A stretch of DNA of 64,000 nucleotides, taken from the NCBI RefSeq assembly GCF_030209445.1, contig NZ_JARVSD010000009.1:94860-158859 (forward strand). The letters are read 5' to 3'. How positions within the stretch are numbered: the stretch's first letter is position 1; every line of letters begins with the position of its first letter. Source of the DNA: Promicromonospora sp. MEB111. GTDB lineage: Bacteria > Actinomycetota > Actinomycetes > Actinomycetales > Cellulomonadaceae. Both the position numbers and the translations under genes were made by a program. The notes below the pieces were generated by a model. It was not told where the DNA came from. It saw only the letters and a program-made list of their open reading frames with translations, and did not search any database. Shown here piece after piece: positions 1 through 8,539 of the stretch.

Positions 1-179
1 TTGGCCGGGTCCGGGTCGTACACCCACTTCACGGTGCCGCCCGCGGCCTGGAGGCCCTCGGCCATGCCGTAGATGTGGCCGTGGTCCAGCCGGACCGCGG
101 CGAAGGGGAAGTCGCCCGCGCTCACCACGGGGTCGGGTACCGGCTCGGGTGCGTAGCTAGCACCGCTGCTCGCGTTCAT
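1..179 (-). CDS. Gfo/Idh/MocA-type oxidoreductase, N-terminal fragment (gene cut by window edge)
   Basis: Only the first 59 residues are inside the window; the gene runs off the left edge. Its ATG (179-177) shares an ATGA overlap with the TGA of the gene upstream, so the two are probably translationally coupled. After a short polar leader the protein reads AAVRLDHGHIYGMAEGL, then AAGGTVKWVYDPDP. That is the strand-helix-strand opening of a Gfo/Idh/MocA dehydrogenase, with the usual glycine-rich loop replaced by LDHGHIYG as in some sugar-acid members. The family oxidises or epimerises sugars and inositols with NAD(P). Substrate unknown; coupling to a second Gfo/Idh protein suggests one sugar-modification pathway. 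Confidence 0.72.
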   Translation of the reverse strand, partial: MNASSGASYAPEPVPDPVVSAGDFPFAAVRLDHGHIYGMAEGLQAAGGTVKWVYDPDPA

Positions 180-1348
180 CAGATCGCCTCCTGGCTGCTG
201 CCGACGGTGATCGCGCCGGGCAGGTCGCCCACCGACGCGGTCTTCTCGAAGAAGTGGGGCGCACGTGCCACCAGTGTGCCCGTGCGGTAGTACGGGTCGT
301 CGGGCCGCAGCGGCAGGTCCACCGTGCGCCGCTCGATCCCGGCCTGGTAGATCGCGGTCACCAGCTCCACGGCGCGGCGCCCGTCGGCGCCGGTGACGGC
401 GGGCTCGCGGCGCTCCCGTACGGCGGCGAGCGTGTCGCCGATCTGCCCGTTGTGACCCTCGTGCGCCAGCGGCTCCCGGGCCGCGGCCAGCGCCTCGATC
501 TCCGCGACGCGCTCGGCGTTGCCGCCGCCGGGGGCGGGGAAGCCGTTGGGGGAGGCGGCCGAGGCCACCACCTTCCACGGCTGCGAGACGCGGGCCTCCC
601 GGCCCTGCACGACGATCGCCTGCTCCTCGCCGTGGTGCACCACGGAGCTCGTCACCTCGGCCAGCGCCCGGTCGTACTGGAGCACGGCGACGGACAGGTC
701 CTCGACCTCCGCGTTCTCGTGCGCGGCATTGGTCAGCACGGCCGTGACGGCGCGGGGCGCGCCGAGCATCCACTGGGTCAGGTCGAGGTGGTGGATCGCG
801 TGGTTCAGGGTGCAGCCGCCGCCCTCGGACTCCCACGTGCCGCGCCACCACAGGTCGTAGTAGGCCGTGCCGCGCCACCATGCCGAGTTCACCTGGACGT
901 GCGAGACCGGTCCGGCCAGGCCGGAGTCCAGCACCTCCTTGAGCGTGGCCATGTCGTTCCGGAAGCGGTTCTGCGCCACGACGGACAGCACGCGGCCGTG
1001 CTCGGCGGCGGCCGCGATCATCGCGTCGCACTCCTCCAGCGAGGGCGCCATCGGCTTCTCGACCAGCACGTCCACCCCGGCCCGCAGCGCGGTGACCGTC
1101 AGCTCCGCGTGGGTCGACGGCGGCGTCGTGATGCTCACCAGGTCGAGGTCCGGCTCGGCGGCCAGCAGCTCCTCGATGCTCCCGTAGGCCCGCGCACCGG
1201 GCACCTGGAGCCGCGCGCGCTGCTCGGCGGCCTTGCCCGGGACGATGTCGCAGACGGCGACGACCTCGCACTCCTGCGCGAAGCGGCGGTATCCCTCGGC
1301 GTGCGCACCTGCGATACCGCCGGTCCCGACGATGCCGATCTTGAGCAT
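179..1348 (-). CDS. Gfo/Idh/MocA family NAD(P)-dependent oxidoreductase
   Basis: 389 aa, the usual family length. The N-terminal Rossmann fold opens MLKIGIVGTGGIAGAHAEGY with a classic GxGxxG loop. VEKPMAPSLEEC near residue 95 is the family EKP motif, whose lysine acts in the active site. The second half is the mixed alpha/beta substrate domain (around HHLDLTQWMLG). Soluble cytoplasmic enzyme that probably dehydrogenates a sugar, sugar acid or cyclitol. The start ATG has GGAGGAAG just upstream. It is followed with a 4-nt overlap by a second Gfo/Idh gene and preceded by a promoter region with a perfect palindrome (1413-1430), so it is the first gene of a repressor-controlled operon. Exact substrate not readable. 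Confidence 0.9.
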   Translation of the reverse strand: MLKIGIVGTGGIAGAHAEGYRRFAQECEVVAVCDIVPGKAAEQRARLQVPGARAYGSIEELLAAEPDLDLVSITTPPSTHAELTVTALRAGVDVLVEKPMAPSLEECDAMIAAAAEHGRVLSVVAQNRFRNDMATLKEVLDSGLAGPVSHVQVNSAWWRGTAYYDLWWRGTWESEGGGCTLNHAIHHLDLTQWMLGAPRAVTAVLTNAAHENAEVEDLSVAVLQYDRALAEVTSSVVHHGEEQAIVVQGREARVSQPWKVVASAASPNGFPAPGGGNAERVAEIEALAAAREPLAHEGHNGQIGDTLAAVRERREPAVTGADGRRAVELVTAIYQAGIERRTVDLPLRPDDPYYRTGTLVARAPHFFEKTASVGDLPGAITVGSSQEAI

Positions 1349-1412
1349 GCTTCCTCCGGTTGGACGACGGCGTCACGACGCCGACCAGCGGAACGGTGCG
1401 ACGTCGCAGATC

Positions 1413-1430
1413 GCATCATACGTATGATGC
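1413..1430. promoter_or_regulatory. Perfect 18-bp palindromic operator in the Gfo/Idh promoter
   Basis: GCATCATACGTATGATGC is its own reverse complement. It lies 65 nt upstream of the minus-strand gene at 1348 and contains TATGAT, a good -10 box for that gene. A repressor bound here would block transcription. Its central CG suits the adjacent LacI regulator (1485-2492); its half-site TCATAC also resembles the TGTCATACAT element near the GntR-controlled genes at 29551 and 37867. Confidence 0.65.
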
Positions 1431-1484
1431 AACGGTTCAACATCGTCATGTCCGGTGCTCGGGATGTCAAGGGCCGGTCTGCCG

Positions 1485-2492
1485 TCAGGGGACGACGGCG
1501 GGCGTGAGCGCCCCCGTCGACTCCCGCCACACGACGCGCTGGAGCGGCGCCGTGTGCGCGGGGGGCTCCTCGTGCCGCACCGCCGCGACGAGCCGGCGCA
1601 TCGCGCGCCGTCCGGCCTCGACGAAGTCCACGGGGATCGTGGTGAGCGAGGGCGTCGTGAACGCGCTGAAGTCGGCGTCGTCCCAGCCGGTGACGACCAG
1701 GTCGCCCGGGACGGACCAGCCGCGCTCCGCCGCCCCGCGCAGCACGCCGAGCGCCACGTAGTCGTTGGCCGCGATCACGGCGAGCGGCGGGGCGTCGTCG
1801 GGCAGGGCGAGCATGGCCTCCCGGCCCGACTCGGGGGACCAGGCGCTGCCGACGACGCCGAGCGACTCGACGCCGAGGCGTTCGACCTCCGCGAGGTAGA
1901 CGTCGCGCCGGGAGCGGGCCGAGGCGAAGTGCTCGGGTCCGGCCACGTGCAGGAACCGGCGGTGGCCGGCCGCGACCAGCGCCGAGATCACGGTGCCGAG
2001 CAGGCCCGCGTCGGCGAGCTCGCCGGTGGTGCGCAGCTGCTCGTCCAGGGCCGTCTCGGCCACGACCGGTGCGGAGTCCTCGTCGAGGGTGAGCGCGTCC
2101 GGGACCACGGGCAGGAACGTCAGCACCCCCTCGACCTGGCCGCTCCGGGCCAGGTCGACGACGCGCTCGGTGCGGGCCTCGGCGGTCCCGTCGACGCTGT
2201 GGGTGTCCACGGCGTAGCCCGCCTCGGCGGCGACCTCCGCCGCGCCGGTGAGCATGCGCAGCCGGTTGTCCACCGTCACGCCGGTGACCACGGCGAGCCG
2301 GCCCGAGCGCTGGGTGCGCATCGACCGCGCCGCGAGGTTGGGGCGGTAGCCCATGGACGCCGCGACCGCCAGCACGTGCTCGCGGGTCCGGGGCGCGATG
2401 GTGCCCTTGCCGGACAGGGCGTAGCTGACCGTCGACTGCGAGACCCCCGCGGCGCGCGCGACGTCGTGGCTGGTGGGCTGGCGGGCTGACAT
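1485..2492 (-). CDS. LacI family transcriptional regulator
   Basis: 335 aa from the ATG at 2492, which has GAGAGGGGA about ten bases upstream; a longer start at 2528 adds 12 residues, overlaps the neighbouring stop codon and looks less likely. The N terminus (SHDVARAAGVSQSTVSYALSG) is the LacI helix-turn-helix plus the start of the hinge helix, reading STVSYAL where STVSRAL is commonest. The rest is a periplasmic-binding-protein-like sugar sensor (AANDYVALG, TGWDDADFS). Probably a sugar-responsive repressor of the downstream Gfo/Idh operon, acting at the palindrome at 1413-1430. The effector cannot be read from sequence. Confidence 0.92.
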   Translation of the reverse strand: MSARQPTSHDVARAAGVSQSTVSYALSGKGTIAPRTREHVLAVAASMGYRPNLAARSMRTQRSGRLAVVTGVTVDNRLRMLTGAAEVAAEAGYAVDTHSVDGTAEARTERVVDLARSGQVEGVLTFLPVVPDALTLDEDSAPVVAETALDEQLRTTGELADAGLLGTVISALVAAGHRRFLHVAGPEHFASARSRRDVYLAEVERLGVESLGVVGSAWSPESGREAMLALPDDAPPLAVIAANDYVALGVLRGAAERGWSVPGDLVVTGWDDADFSAFTTPSLTTIPVDFVEAGRRAMRRLVAAVRHEEPPAHTAPLQRVVWRESTGALTPAVVP

Positions 2493-2527
2493 CGACACAG
2501 TGTCCCCTCTCGCCGCGACCGGCCGCA

Positions 2528-3037
2528 TCAGCTCGCCGGCGCCGCCGGTGCCGGGCCCGCGGGCACCGGCTCCTCGAACACCAGCAGCGTGTGGGTGTTC
2601 ACGATGCCGTTCATGCCCTGGATCTGGTCCAGGATCAGGTGCCGCAGGTCGGCGTTGTCGCGGGCGCGGACGAGCAGGACGAGGTCGAACTCCCCGCCGA
2701 CCAGCCCGATGTGCTCGACGCCGCGCAGGGTGCGCAGCTCCTCACGGACCGAGCGCCACTGCGCCTGGTCCAGGTTGACCGTCACGTAGGCCGACGTGCC
2801 CAGCCCGGCCAGCACCGGGTCGATCTCCGCGCGGTAGCCGCGGATCACCCCGGTGGACTCCAGGCGCTGCACGCGCACGTAGGCGTTGGCCCGCGAGATG
2901 TGCAGCTTCTCGGCGAGCGTCCGCATGGACATCCGCCCGTCCCGGCGCAGCTCGTCGATGATGCGCCGGTCGACGTCGTCGAGGCCCGCTGCCACTTGTC
3001 TCGCCACCACGCCCTCAGGCCCTTCTGTGCTGGACAT
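2528..3037 (-). CDS. Lrp/AsnC family transcriptional regulator
   Basis: 169 aa. Residues about 18-65 form the AsnC winged helix (LDDVDRRIIDELRRDGRMSM, then LHISRANAYVRVQRLE); the C-terminal half is the RAM/AsnC effector-binding domain with a VGGEFDLVLLVRARD strand. It is transcribed away from the 2-oxo acid dehydrogenase operon starting at 3148 and shares its promoter region. This is the usual arrangement for an Lrp-type regulator sensing branched-chain amino acids and controlling branched-chain keto acid dehydrogenase genes. The ATG at 3037 has no clear ribosome-binding site; an internal GTG is possible. Its stop codon overlaps an alternative start of the lacI gene. Confidence 0.9.
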   Translation of the reverse strand: MSSTEGPEGVVARQVAAGLDDVDRRIIDELRRDGRMSMRTLAEKLHISRANAYVRVQRLESTGVIRGYRAEIDPVLAGLGTSAYVTVNLDQAQWRSVREELRTLRGVEHIGLVGGEFDLVLLVRARDNADLRHLILDQIQGMNGIVNTHTLLVFEEPVPAGPAPAAPAS

Positions 3038-3147
3038 TTGGATCGTGTGACCCGGTCATGACTGGACGGGTTCTCGGATCCTCGCCGTTGATGGAATCCG
3101 AATGGAACTTTGACCAGTATATCTACATGGTGATCAACGAAGATCTC

Positions 3148-4236
3148 ATGCTGCCGTCCCGCGAGCCGGTCATGCTCCTCGACCCGGACGGCCGGCCCAC
3201 GGTCGACGACACGGCCGCGCTGCCCGCGGCCGACGACCTGCTCCGCGGGCTCGCGGGCATGGTCACCGCCCGCCGCTTCAACGAGCAGGCCTCGGTGCTC
3301 GTGCGGCAGGGGCGGCTGGCCGTCTACCCGTCGTCGTACGGGCAGGAGGCCTGCCAGGTCGCGGCCGCGCAGGTGCTTGACGACGAGGACTGGCTCTTCC
3401 CGACCTACCGTGACACCGCGGCCGCCGTGACGCGCGGCGTGGACCCGGTCGAGGTGCTCGGCCTGCTCAAGGGCGACTGGCACTCGGGGTACGACCCGTA
3501 CGAGCGCCGCGTCGCGCCTCTCGCGACGCCGCTCGCCACGCAGCTCCCGCACGCCGTGGGGGTGGCGCACGCGGCGCGGCTGCGCGGGGAGTCCACCGTG
3601 GTGCTGGCGATGTGCGGCGACGGCGCCACGAGCGAGGGCGACTTCCACGAGGCGCTGAACTTCGCCGCCGTCTTTCGGGTACCGGTCGTCTTCTTCGTGC
3701 AGAACAACCAGTACGCGATCTCGGTGCCGCTGTCCCGGCAGACGGTCGCGCCGTCGCTGGCGCACAAGGGCGTGGGCTACGGCGTGCCCGGCGAGCAGGT
3801 GGACGGCAACGACCTCGCGGCCCTGCTGCACGTCCTGTCCGCGGCGGTCGGGCGGGCGCGGGCCGGGGAGGGACCGCAGCTCGTCGAGGGCCGCACCTAC
3901 CGCATGCAGGCCCACACCAACGCCGACGACGCGACCCGCTACCGCGGTGACGACGAGGTCGCGGCCTGGGCGGCCAAGGACCCGCTGTTGCGGCTGGACG
4001 CCTACCTGCGCGGGGCGGGCCTGCTCGACGACGCGCGCGCCGCGGCCCACGCCGACGCCGCCGAGCGGCTCGCGCGGCACACCCGGGACGGCATCGCCGT
4101 GGATGTCGTGCCGGACCCCGAGGACCTGTTCCGCTTCGTCTACTCCACGCCGACGCCGCAGCTCGTGGAGCAGCTCGCCCTGGTCCGGGACGAGCTGAGC
4201 CGTGACGAGCCGAGCCGAGAGGAGACGCCCCGATGA
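3148..4236 (+). CDS. 2-oxo acid (probably branched-chain) dehydrogenase E1 component, alpha subunit
   Basis: 362 aa from the ATG at 3148, preceded by GAAG; upstream in-frame starts at 3058 and 3127 lie in the regulator/operon spacer and encode sequence unlike the family. The protein carries the thiamine pyrophosphate signature GDGATSEGDFHEA followed by VQNNQYAIS (the GDG...NN motif), and YRMQAHTNADD near residue 275. As E1 alpha it decarboxylates a 2-oxo acid and passes the acyl group to lipoyl-E2. The Lrp/AsnC neighbour and the E2 linker favour branched-chain substrates over pyruvate, but the sequence alone does not settle this. First gene of a three-gene operon with ATGA overlaps. Confidence 0.88.
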   Translation: MLPSREPVMLLDPDGRPTVDDTAALPAADDLLRGLAGMVTARRFNEQASVLVRQGRLAVYPSSYGQEACQVAAAQVLDDEDWLFPTYRDTAAAVTRGVDPVEVLGLLKGDWHSGYDPYERRVAPLATPLATQLPHAVGVAHAARLRGESTVVLAMCGDGATSEGDFHEALNFAAVFRVPVVFFVQNNQYAISVPLSRQTVAPSLAHKGVGYGVPGEQVDGNDLAALLHVLSAAVGRARAGEGPQLVEGRTYRMQAHTNADDATRYRGDDEVAAWAAKDPLLRLDAYLRGAGLLDDARAAAHADAAERLARHTRDGIAVDVVPDPEDLFRFVYSTPTPQLVEQLALVRDELSRDEPSREETPR

Positions 4237-5243
4237 CCACCACCAGCCCCGCGGTGGAGCGCGAGACGCTCAGCACCGCCCAGGCGATCAACCGGGCGCT
4301 GCGCGACGCGCTGGCCGAGGATCCCACGGTGCTCGTGCTCGGCGAGGACGTCGGCCCCCTCGGCGGCGTCTTCCGGGTGACCGACGGGCTCACCGCCGAG
4401 TTCGGCGAGGACCGCTGCTTCGACACCCCGCTCGCCGAGGCCGGCATCGCCGGCTTCGCCGTCGGCCTGGCGATGAACGGCATGCGGCCGGTGATCGAGA
4501 TGCAGTTCGACGCCTTCGCGTACCCCGCCTTCGAGCAGGTGGTCAGCCACATCGCGAAGATGCGGAACCGGACCCGCGGCCGCGTCGAGCTGCCCCTGGT
4601 CATCCGGGTCCCGTACGCCGGCGGCGTGGGCGGCGTCGAGCACCACAGCGACTCGTCGGAGGCCTACTACGCGCACACGCCCGGGCTGCACGTCGTCGCG
4701 CCGTCGAACCCCTCGGACGCCTACTGGCTCCTGCGCGAGGCGATCGCCTCGCCCGACCCCGTGGTCTTCCTCGAACCGAAGAAGCTCTACTGGGCCAAGG
4801 GCGAGGTGGCCCTGGCGGACGGCGGCGGGCCGGGCATCGGCACGGCCGTCGTGCGCCGTCCGGGCACCGACGCCACCCTCATCGCCTACGGCCCGTCCGT
4901 GCCGGTCGCGCTGGAGGCAGCCGAGGCGGCCGCGCGCGACGGCCGCAGCCTCCAGGTCGTCGACCTGCGCTCGATCGTCCCGTTCGACGACGCCGGGGTC
5001 TGCGCGGCCGTGGAGTCGACCGGGCGTGCCGTCGTGATCGCCGAGGCGGCCGGGTTCGCCAGCGTCGCCTCCGAGATCGCGGCCCGGGTGGGCGAGCGCT
5101 GCTTCCACTCGCTGGCAGCGCCCGTCCGGCGCGTCACGGGCTTCGACATCCCCTACCCGCCGCCCAAGCTGGAGCACCTCCAGCTCCCGTCCGTCGACCG
5201 GATCCTCGACGCCGTCGACGACCTGCAGTGGGAGGACGCATGA
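4233..5243 (+). CDS. 2-oxo acid dehydrogenase E1 component, beta subunit
   Basis: 336 aa, a typical E1 beta length. The ATG overlaps the preceding TGA (ATGA). It shows the transketolase pyrimidine-binding domain (LGEDVGPLGGVFRVTDGL, then FDTPLAEAGIAGFAVGLA) and the C-terminal transketolase domain (VVDLRSIVPFDD). EMQFDAFAYPAFEQ, followed by an HHS motif (VEHHSDSSEAYYAHTPGL), is characteristic of branched-chain and pyruvate E1 beta chains. It pairs with the product of 3148-4236 to form the alpha2beta2 E1 enzyme, contributing the glutamate that activates the cofactor. Confidence 0.93.
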   Translation: MTTTSPAVERETLSTAQAINRALRDALAEDPTVLVLGEDVGPLGGVFRVTDGLTAEFGEDRCFDTPLAEAGIAGFAVGLAMNGMRPVIEMQFDAFAYPAFEQVVSHIAKMRNRTRGRVELPLVIRVPYAGGVGGVEHHSDSSEAYYAHTPGLHVVAPSNPSDAYWLLREAIASPDPVVFLEPKKLYWAKGEVALADGGGPGIGTAVVRRPGTDATLIAYGPSVPVALEAAEAAARDGRSLQVVDLRSIVPFDDAGVCAAVESTGRAVVIAEAAGFASVASEIAARVGERCFHSLAAPVRRVTGFDIPYPPPKLEHLQLPSVDRILDAVDDLQWEDA

Positions 5244-6613
5244 CCAGCACCACGACCGAGCAGACCTTCCTCCTGCCCGACCTCGGCGAGGGCCTGACCG
5301 AGGCCGAGGTGGTGCAGTGGCTGGTCGCCGAGGGTGACGTCGTGACCATGGACCAGCCGGTGGTGGAGGTCGAGACCGCCAAGTCCGTGGTCGAGGTGCC
5401 GTGCCCGTACGCCGGCCGGGTGGGCGTGCTGCACGCGGCCGAGGGGGAGTGCGTCGAGGTGGGCAGGCCGCTGATCACGATCTCGGCCGACCTGGAGCCG
5501 GAGCCTGACCCCGACCCGGAGCCTGACCCCCAGCCCGACCCCCAGGCAGAGGCCTACCGCACCGAGGAGCAGGCCGGGTCGGGGAACGTGCTGGTCGGGT
5601 ACGGGACGTCCGCGCATCCCGGCGCGGGGCGGCGGCGTCGGCCCCGCGGGACGCGGCCCGCTGCGCTCGCCGTGCCTGCCGTGGTCGCGGCACCGGCCGA
5701 CGACGGCGTCGCGAACCCCGAGCCCCCGCACGACAGCAGCCCGGTCCGCGTGATCTCCCCGATCGTCCGGCGGCTGGCCCGCGAGGCGGGCCTGGACCTC
5801 GCCGCGATCCCGCCGACGGGCGCGGGCGGGACCGTCACCCGGTCGGACGTGCGCGCCGCGGTCGAGCGGGCACGGGCCGCCTCGGCACCGAGCCCGGCTG
5901 CCGCCGTCGCCCCGGCCGCCCCCGGCGAGCACCGGATCCCGCTCAGCGGCTTCCGGCGGGCGGCGTCCCGGGTGCTCTCGCGCAGCCGCGCGGAGATCCC
6001 GGAGGCGACCGTCTGGGTCGACGTCGACGCCACCGCGCTCTGGGAGCTGCGCGAGGCCACCCGCACGCCCGACGACCCCGGGCCCGGGCTGCTGGCCCAC
6101 ATCGCGCGGTTCGTCGTCGCCGGCCTGGAGGCCTATCCGGTGCTCAACGCGCGGCTCGACACCGAGCGCGACGAGATCGTCGTGTCCGACGCCGTCAACC
6201 TCGGCATCGCCGTCCAGGGCGAGACCGGGCTCGTCGCCCCGGCCGTGCTCGGCGCGGACTCGATGACCACGCGCGAGCTCGACACGGCCCTGCGCGACCT
6301 CACCGCCCGGGCCCGGGTCGGGAGGTCCACGCCCGGGGAGCTCAGCGGCGGCACGTTCACGCTGAACAACTACGGCAGCCTCGGGGTGGACGGCAGCGCC
6401 GCGATCATCAACCACCCGCAGGTCGCGATCCTGGGCTTCGGCCGGATCATCGACCGGCCCTGGGTGGTCGACGGCCAGATCGTGCCGCGCAAGATCACCC
6501 AGATGTCCTTCGTCTTCGACCACCGGGTCTGCGACGGCGGCACGGCGGCGGCCTTCATGCGCACGGTCGCGGACGCGATCGAGAACCCGCTCCCGGCGAT
6601 CGTCCGCCTGTGA
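5240..6613 (+). CDS. Lipoyl dihydrolipoamide acyltransferase (E2) of the 2-oxo acid dehydrogenase complex
   Basis: 457 aa from the ATG at 5240, again in an ATGA overlap. Order of parts: lipoyl domain at residues 1-80 with the modified lysine in VETAKSVVEV (Lys48); an acidic Pro/Asp linker (EPDPDPEPDPQPDPQ); a basic linker; the E1/E3-binding domain (SPIVRRLAREAGLDLAAIPP and GTVTRSDV); and a catalytic acyltransferase core ending in FVFDHRVCDGG, where His428 and Asp432 form the HxxxDG active site. It transfers the acyl group to CoA. No E3 (dihydrolipoamide dehydrogenase) gene is nearby, so E3 must come from elsewhere. The next gene is convergent, 25 bp away, with no obvious strong terminator between. 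Confidence 0.92.
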   Translation: MTSTTTEQTFLLPDLGEGLTEAEVVQWLVAEGDVVTMDQPVVEVETAKSVVEVPCPYAGRVGVLHAAEGECVEVGRPLITISADLEPEPDPDPEPDPQPDPQAEAYRTEEQAGSGNVLVGYGTSAHPGAGRRRRPRGTRPAALAVPAVVAAPADDGVANPEPPHDSSPVRVISPIVRRLAREAGLDLAAIPPTGAGGTVTRSDVRAAVERARAASAPSPAAAVAPAAPGEHRIPLSGFRRAASRVLSRSRAEIPEATVWVDVDATALWELREATRTPDDPGPGLLAHIARFVVAGLEAYPVLNARLDTERDEIVVSDAVNLGIAVQGETGLVAPAVLGADSMTTRELDTALRDLTARARVGRSTPGELSGGTFTLNNYGSLGVDGSAAIINHPQVAILGFGRIIDRPWVVDGQIVPRKITQMSFVFDHRVCDGGTAAAFMRTVADAIENPLPAIVRL

Positions 6614-6638
6614 CCCCGTGCCACCAGGAACGTCCAGG

Positions 6639-7409
6639 TCACCGGCCCGTGAACGTGGGGCGCCGCTTCTCCTGGAAGGCGGCGAAGCCCTCCCGGTAGT
6701 CGTCGGTCAGGCTGAGGTCGCCCTGCGCCTCGCTCTCGTGGGCCACGGCGGCCCAGAACGCGATCCGTTCGTCACGGAGCTCGGTGACCAGGCGCTTGGA
6801 GGCGAGGAAGGCGCTCGTCGCCCCGCGCGCGACCTGCTCGACCCGGTCGCGCGTGAACCCGAGCAGCTCCGGGCCGGGCACGGCCCGGGAGAAGAGGCCG
6901 GCGGCGACCGCCTCGGCCCCGCTCATCAGCTCGCCCGTATAGACCAGGTCGAGCGCGCGGTGCGCGCCCAGGCGCTCGACGAAGAGCGCGTGCCCGCCCG
7001 AGTCGAGCGTCGCCCCGAGGTTCGCGAACGGCGAGCCCACCTTGGCGTCGTCGGCCACGTAGACGACGTCGGTGGCGATCAGCAGGCCCAGCCCCACACC
7101 CAGGCAGGCGCCGTGCGCCGCGGCGAACGTCGGCGCCGGGAACGCGGCCATGCGCCACAGCAGCGGGGTCACCCGGTTGCGGAGGTAGCCCAGCGCGTCG
7201 TCCGTCGCCGGGTCGACCCCCGAGATGTCCCGGCCGGCGCAGAACGCCCGGCCCTCGCCCCGCAGGAGCAGCGCCCGCACGCCGGCGGCCTCCGCCTGCC
7301 GGTAGGCGTCGTCCAGCTCGGCGAGCCCGGCCTCGTCCAGGGCGTTCAGCCGGCCGGGCGCGTCGAGCACCACCTCGGCGATCTCGTCCTCGATCGTGAG
7401 CGTGATCAT
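6639..7409 (-). CDS. paaG: 1,2-epoxyphenylacetyl-CoA isomerase PaaG (enoyl-CoA hydratase fold)
   Basis: 256 aa crotonase-fold protein beginning MITLTIEDEIAEVVLDAPG at the ATG at 7409; its ATGA overlap joins it to paaE. Oxyanion-hole segments are FCAGRDISG and HGACLGVGLG. In FANLGATLDSGGHALFVERL the aspartate replaces the glutamate of true hydratases, as in PaaG isomerases (family knowledge). PaaG turns ring-1,2-epoxyphenylacetyl-CoA into the seven-membered oxepin-CoA, right after the epoxidase encoded upstream. Last gene of the minus-strand paaABCDE-paaG operon. Assigned by motif and context; a generic enoyl-CoA hydratase is the alternative. Confidence 0.85.
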   Translation of the reverse strand: MITLTIEDEIAEVVLDAPGRLNALDEAGLAELDDAYRQAEAAGVRALLLRGEGRAFCAGRDISGVDPATDDALGYLRNRVTPLLWRMAAFPAPTFAAAHGACLGVGLGLLIATDVVYVADDAKVGSPFANLGATLDSGGHALFVERLGAHRALDLVYTGELMSGAEAVAAGLFSRAVPGPELLGFTRDRVEQVARGATSAFLASKRLVTELRDERIAFWAAVAHESEAQGDLSLTDDYREGFAAFQEKRRPTFTGR

Positions 7410-8539
7410 GAGTCGTAGTCCACGAAGATCTCCTCGCTGGTGGGGATCGCTTGGCAGGTCAGGACGTAGCCACGCGCCAGCTCCTCGGGCTCCAGCGCGT
7501 AGTTCTCCACCATCTCCACCGTGCCCGAGACCAGTTTTGCCCGGCATGTGCCGCACACGCCACCCGCGCAGGCGAACGGCACGTCGCCGCGCACCCGCAG
7601 GGCGGCGTTCAGCACGCTCTCGCGCGCCCCGGCCGGACTGGTCACGGTCGACGTCGCGGCGTCGAGCCGGAAGGAGATCGAGTGCGACTCGCCGTCCGGG
7701 GCGCCCGACGCCGGCGGGGCCCCGGACGGCGCCGTCGGACGCTCCGGCCGGCCCGTGGTGAACAGCTCGTGCCGCACCCGCTCCGGCGGCACACCCAGCT
7801 CCTCCAGCACGGCCCGGCAGGTCTGCACCATCTCGAACGGCCCGCACAGGAACCACTCGTCCACGTCGTCCGGCCCGATCAGAGCCGTCACGATGCGGCG
7901 CAGCCGGTCGGCGTCGAGGCGGCCCGAGAGCAGCTCGGCGCCCCGGCGCTCGCGGGTGAGCACGTGGTGCAGGGCCAGCCGGGCGGGGTAGCGGTCCTTG
8001 AGGTCGCCCAGCTCGTCCACGAACATCGTGTCCGTCGTGGTCCGGTTGGAGTAGACCAGGTCGAAGGTGCTGTCCGCCGCCGAGCCGAGCGTGTGCTCCA
8101 CGAGCGACATCATCGGCGTGATGCCGCTGCCCGCCGCGACCCCGACCACGCGCCCGCCCTGGCCGGGCGGGCGGTGCGACACGAACAGGCCTTCGGGGCT
8201 CATCACGTCGAGCGTCATCCCCGGGGCGAGGTGGTCGATCGCCCAGGGCGAGAACAGCCCGCCCATGTCGCGCTTGATGCCCACCTTGAGCGAGCCGGGG
8301 ACGGGCGCCTGGCAGATCGAGTAGGTGCGGCGCACCTCCTCGCCGTCGACCCGCGCGCGCAGCGCGACGTACTGGCCCGGCGCGTAGGAGTAGGCGTCGG
8401 CGAGGTCGTCCGGGACGTCGAACGTCACCTCGACGGCGTCCGCGGTCAGCGTGCGCACCGCCGCGACGGTGAGCGGGTGGAACCGGGCGCGACGCCGCGT
8501 GCCGGGCGGGGCGGGGACACCGGTGTCGGCGACCGGCAT
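7406..8539 (-). CDS. paaE: Phenylacetyl-CoA 1,2-epoxidase reductase subunit PaaE
   Basis: 377 aa from the ATG at 8539 (ATGA overlap with paaD). An N-terminal FAD domain (SYAPGQYVALR, RRTYSICQAP) is followed by an NAD(P) domain (GVAAGSGITPMMSLVEH, EWFLCGPFEMV). The C-terminal plant-type [2Fe-2S] ferredoxin has cysteines in CAGGVCGTCRAKL and a fourth in YVLTCQAIP. PaaE passes electrons from NADPH through FAD and the iron-sulphur cluster to the di-iron centre of PaaA. The full domain set and position in the operon make the call firm. Confidence 0.95.
   Translation of the reverse strand: MPVADTGVPAPPGTRRRARFHPLTVAAVRTLTADAVEVTFDVPDDLADAYSYAPGQYVALRARVDGEEVRRTYSICQAPVPGSLKVGIKRDMGGLFSPWAIDHLAPGMTLDVMSPEGLFVSHRPPGQGGRVVGVAAGSGITPMMSLVEHTLGSAADSTFDLVYSNRTTTDTMFVDELGDLKDRYPARLALHHVLTRERRGAELLSGRLDADRLRRIVTALIGPDDVDEWFLCGPFEMVQTCRAVLEELGVPPERVRHELFTTGRPERPTAPSGAPPASGAPDGESHSISFRLDAATSTVTSPAGARESVLNAALRVRGDVPFACAGGVCGTCRAKLVSGTVEMVENYALEPEELARGYVLTCQAIPTSEEIFVDYDS

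Noticed and set aside
4202..5239. Extension of the E2 reading frame upstream through the E1 beta gene.
   Set aside because: Antiphase reading of E1 beta. The lipoyl domain begins at the ATG at 5240 in an ATGA overlap.
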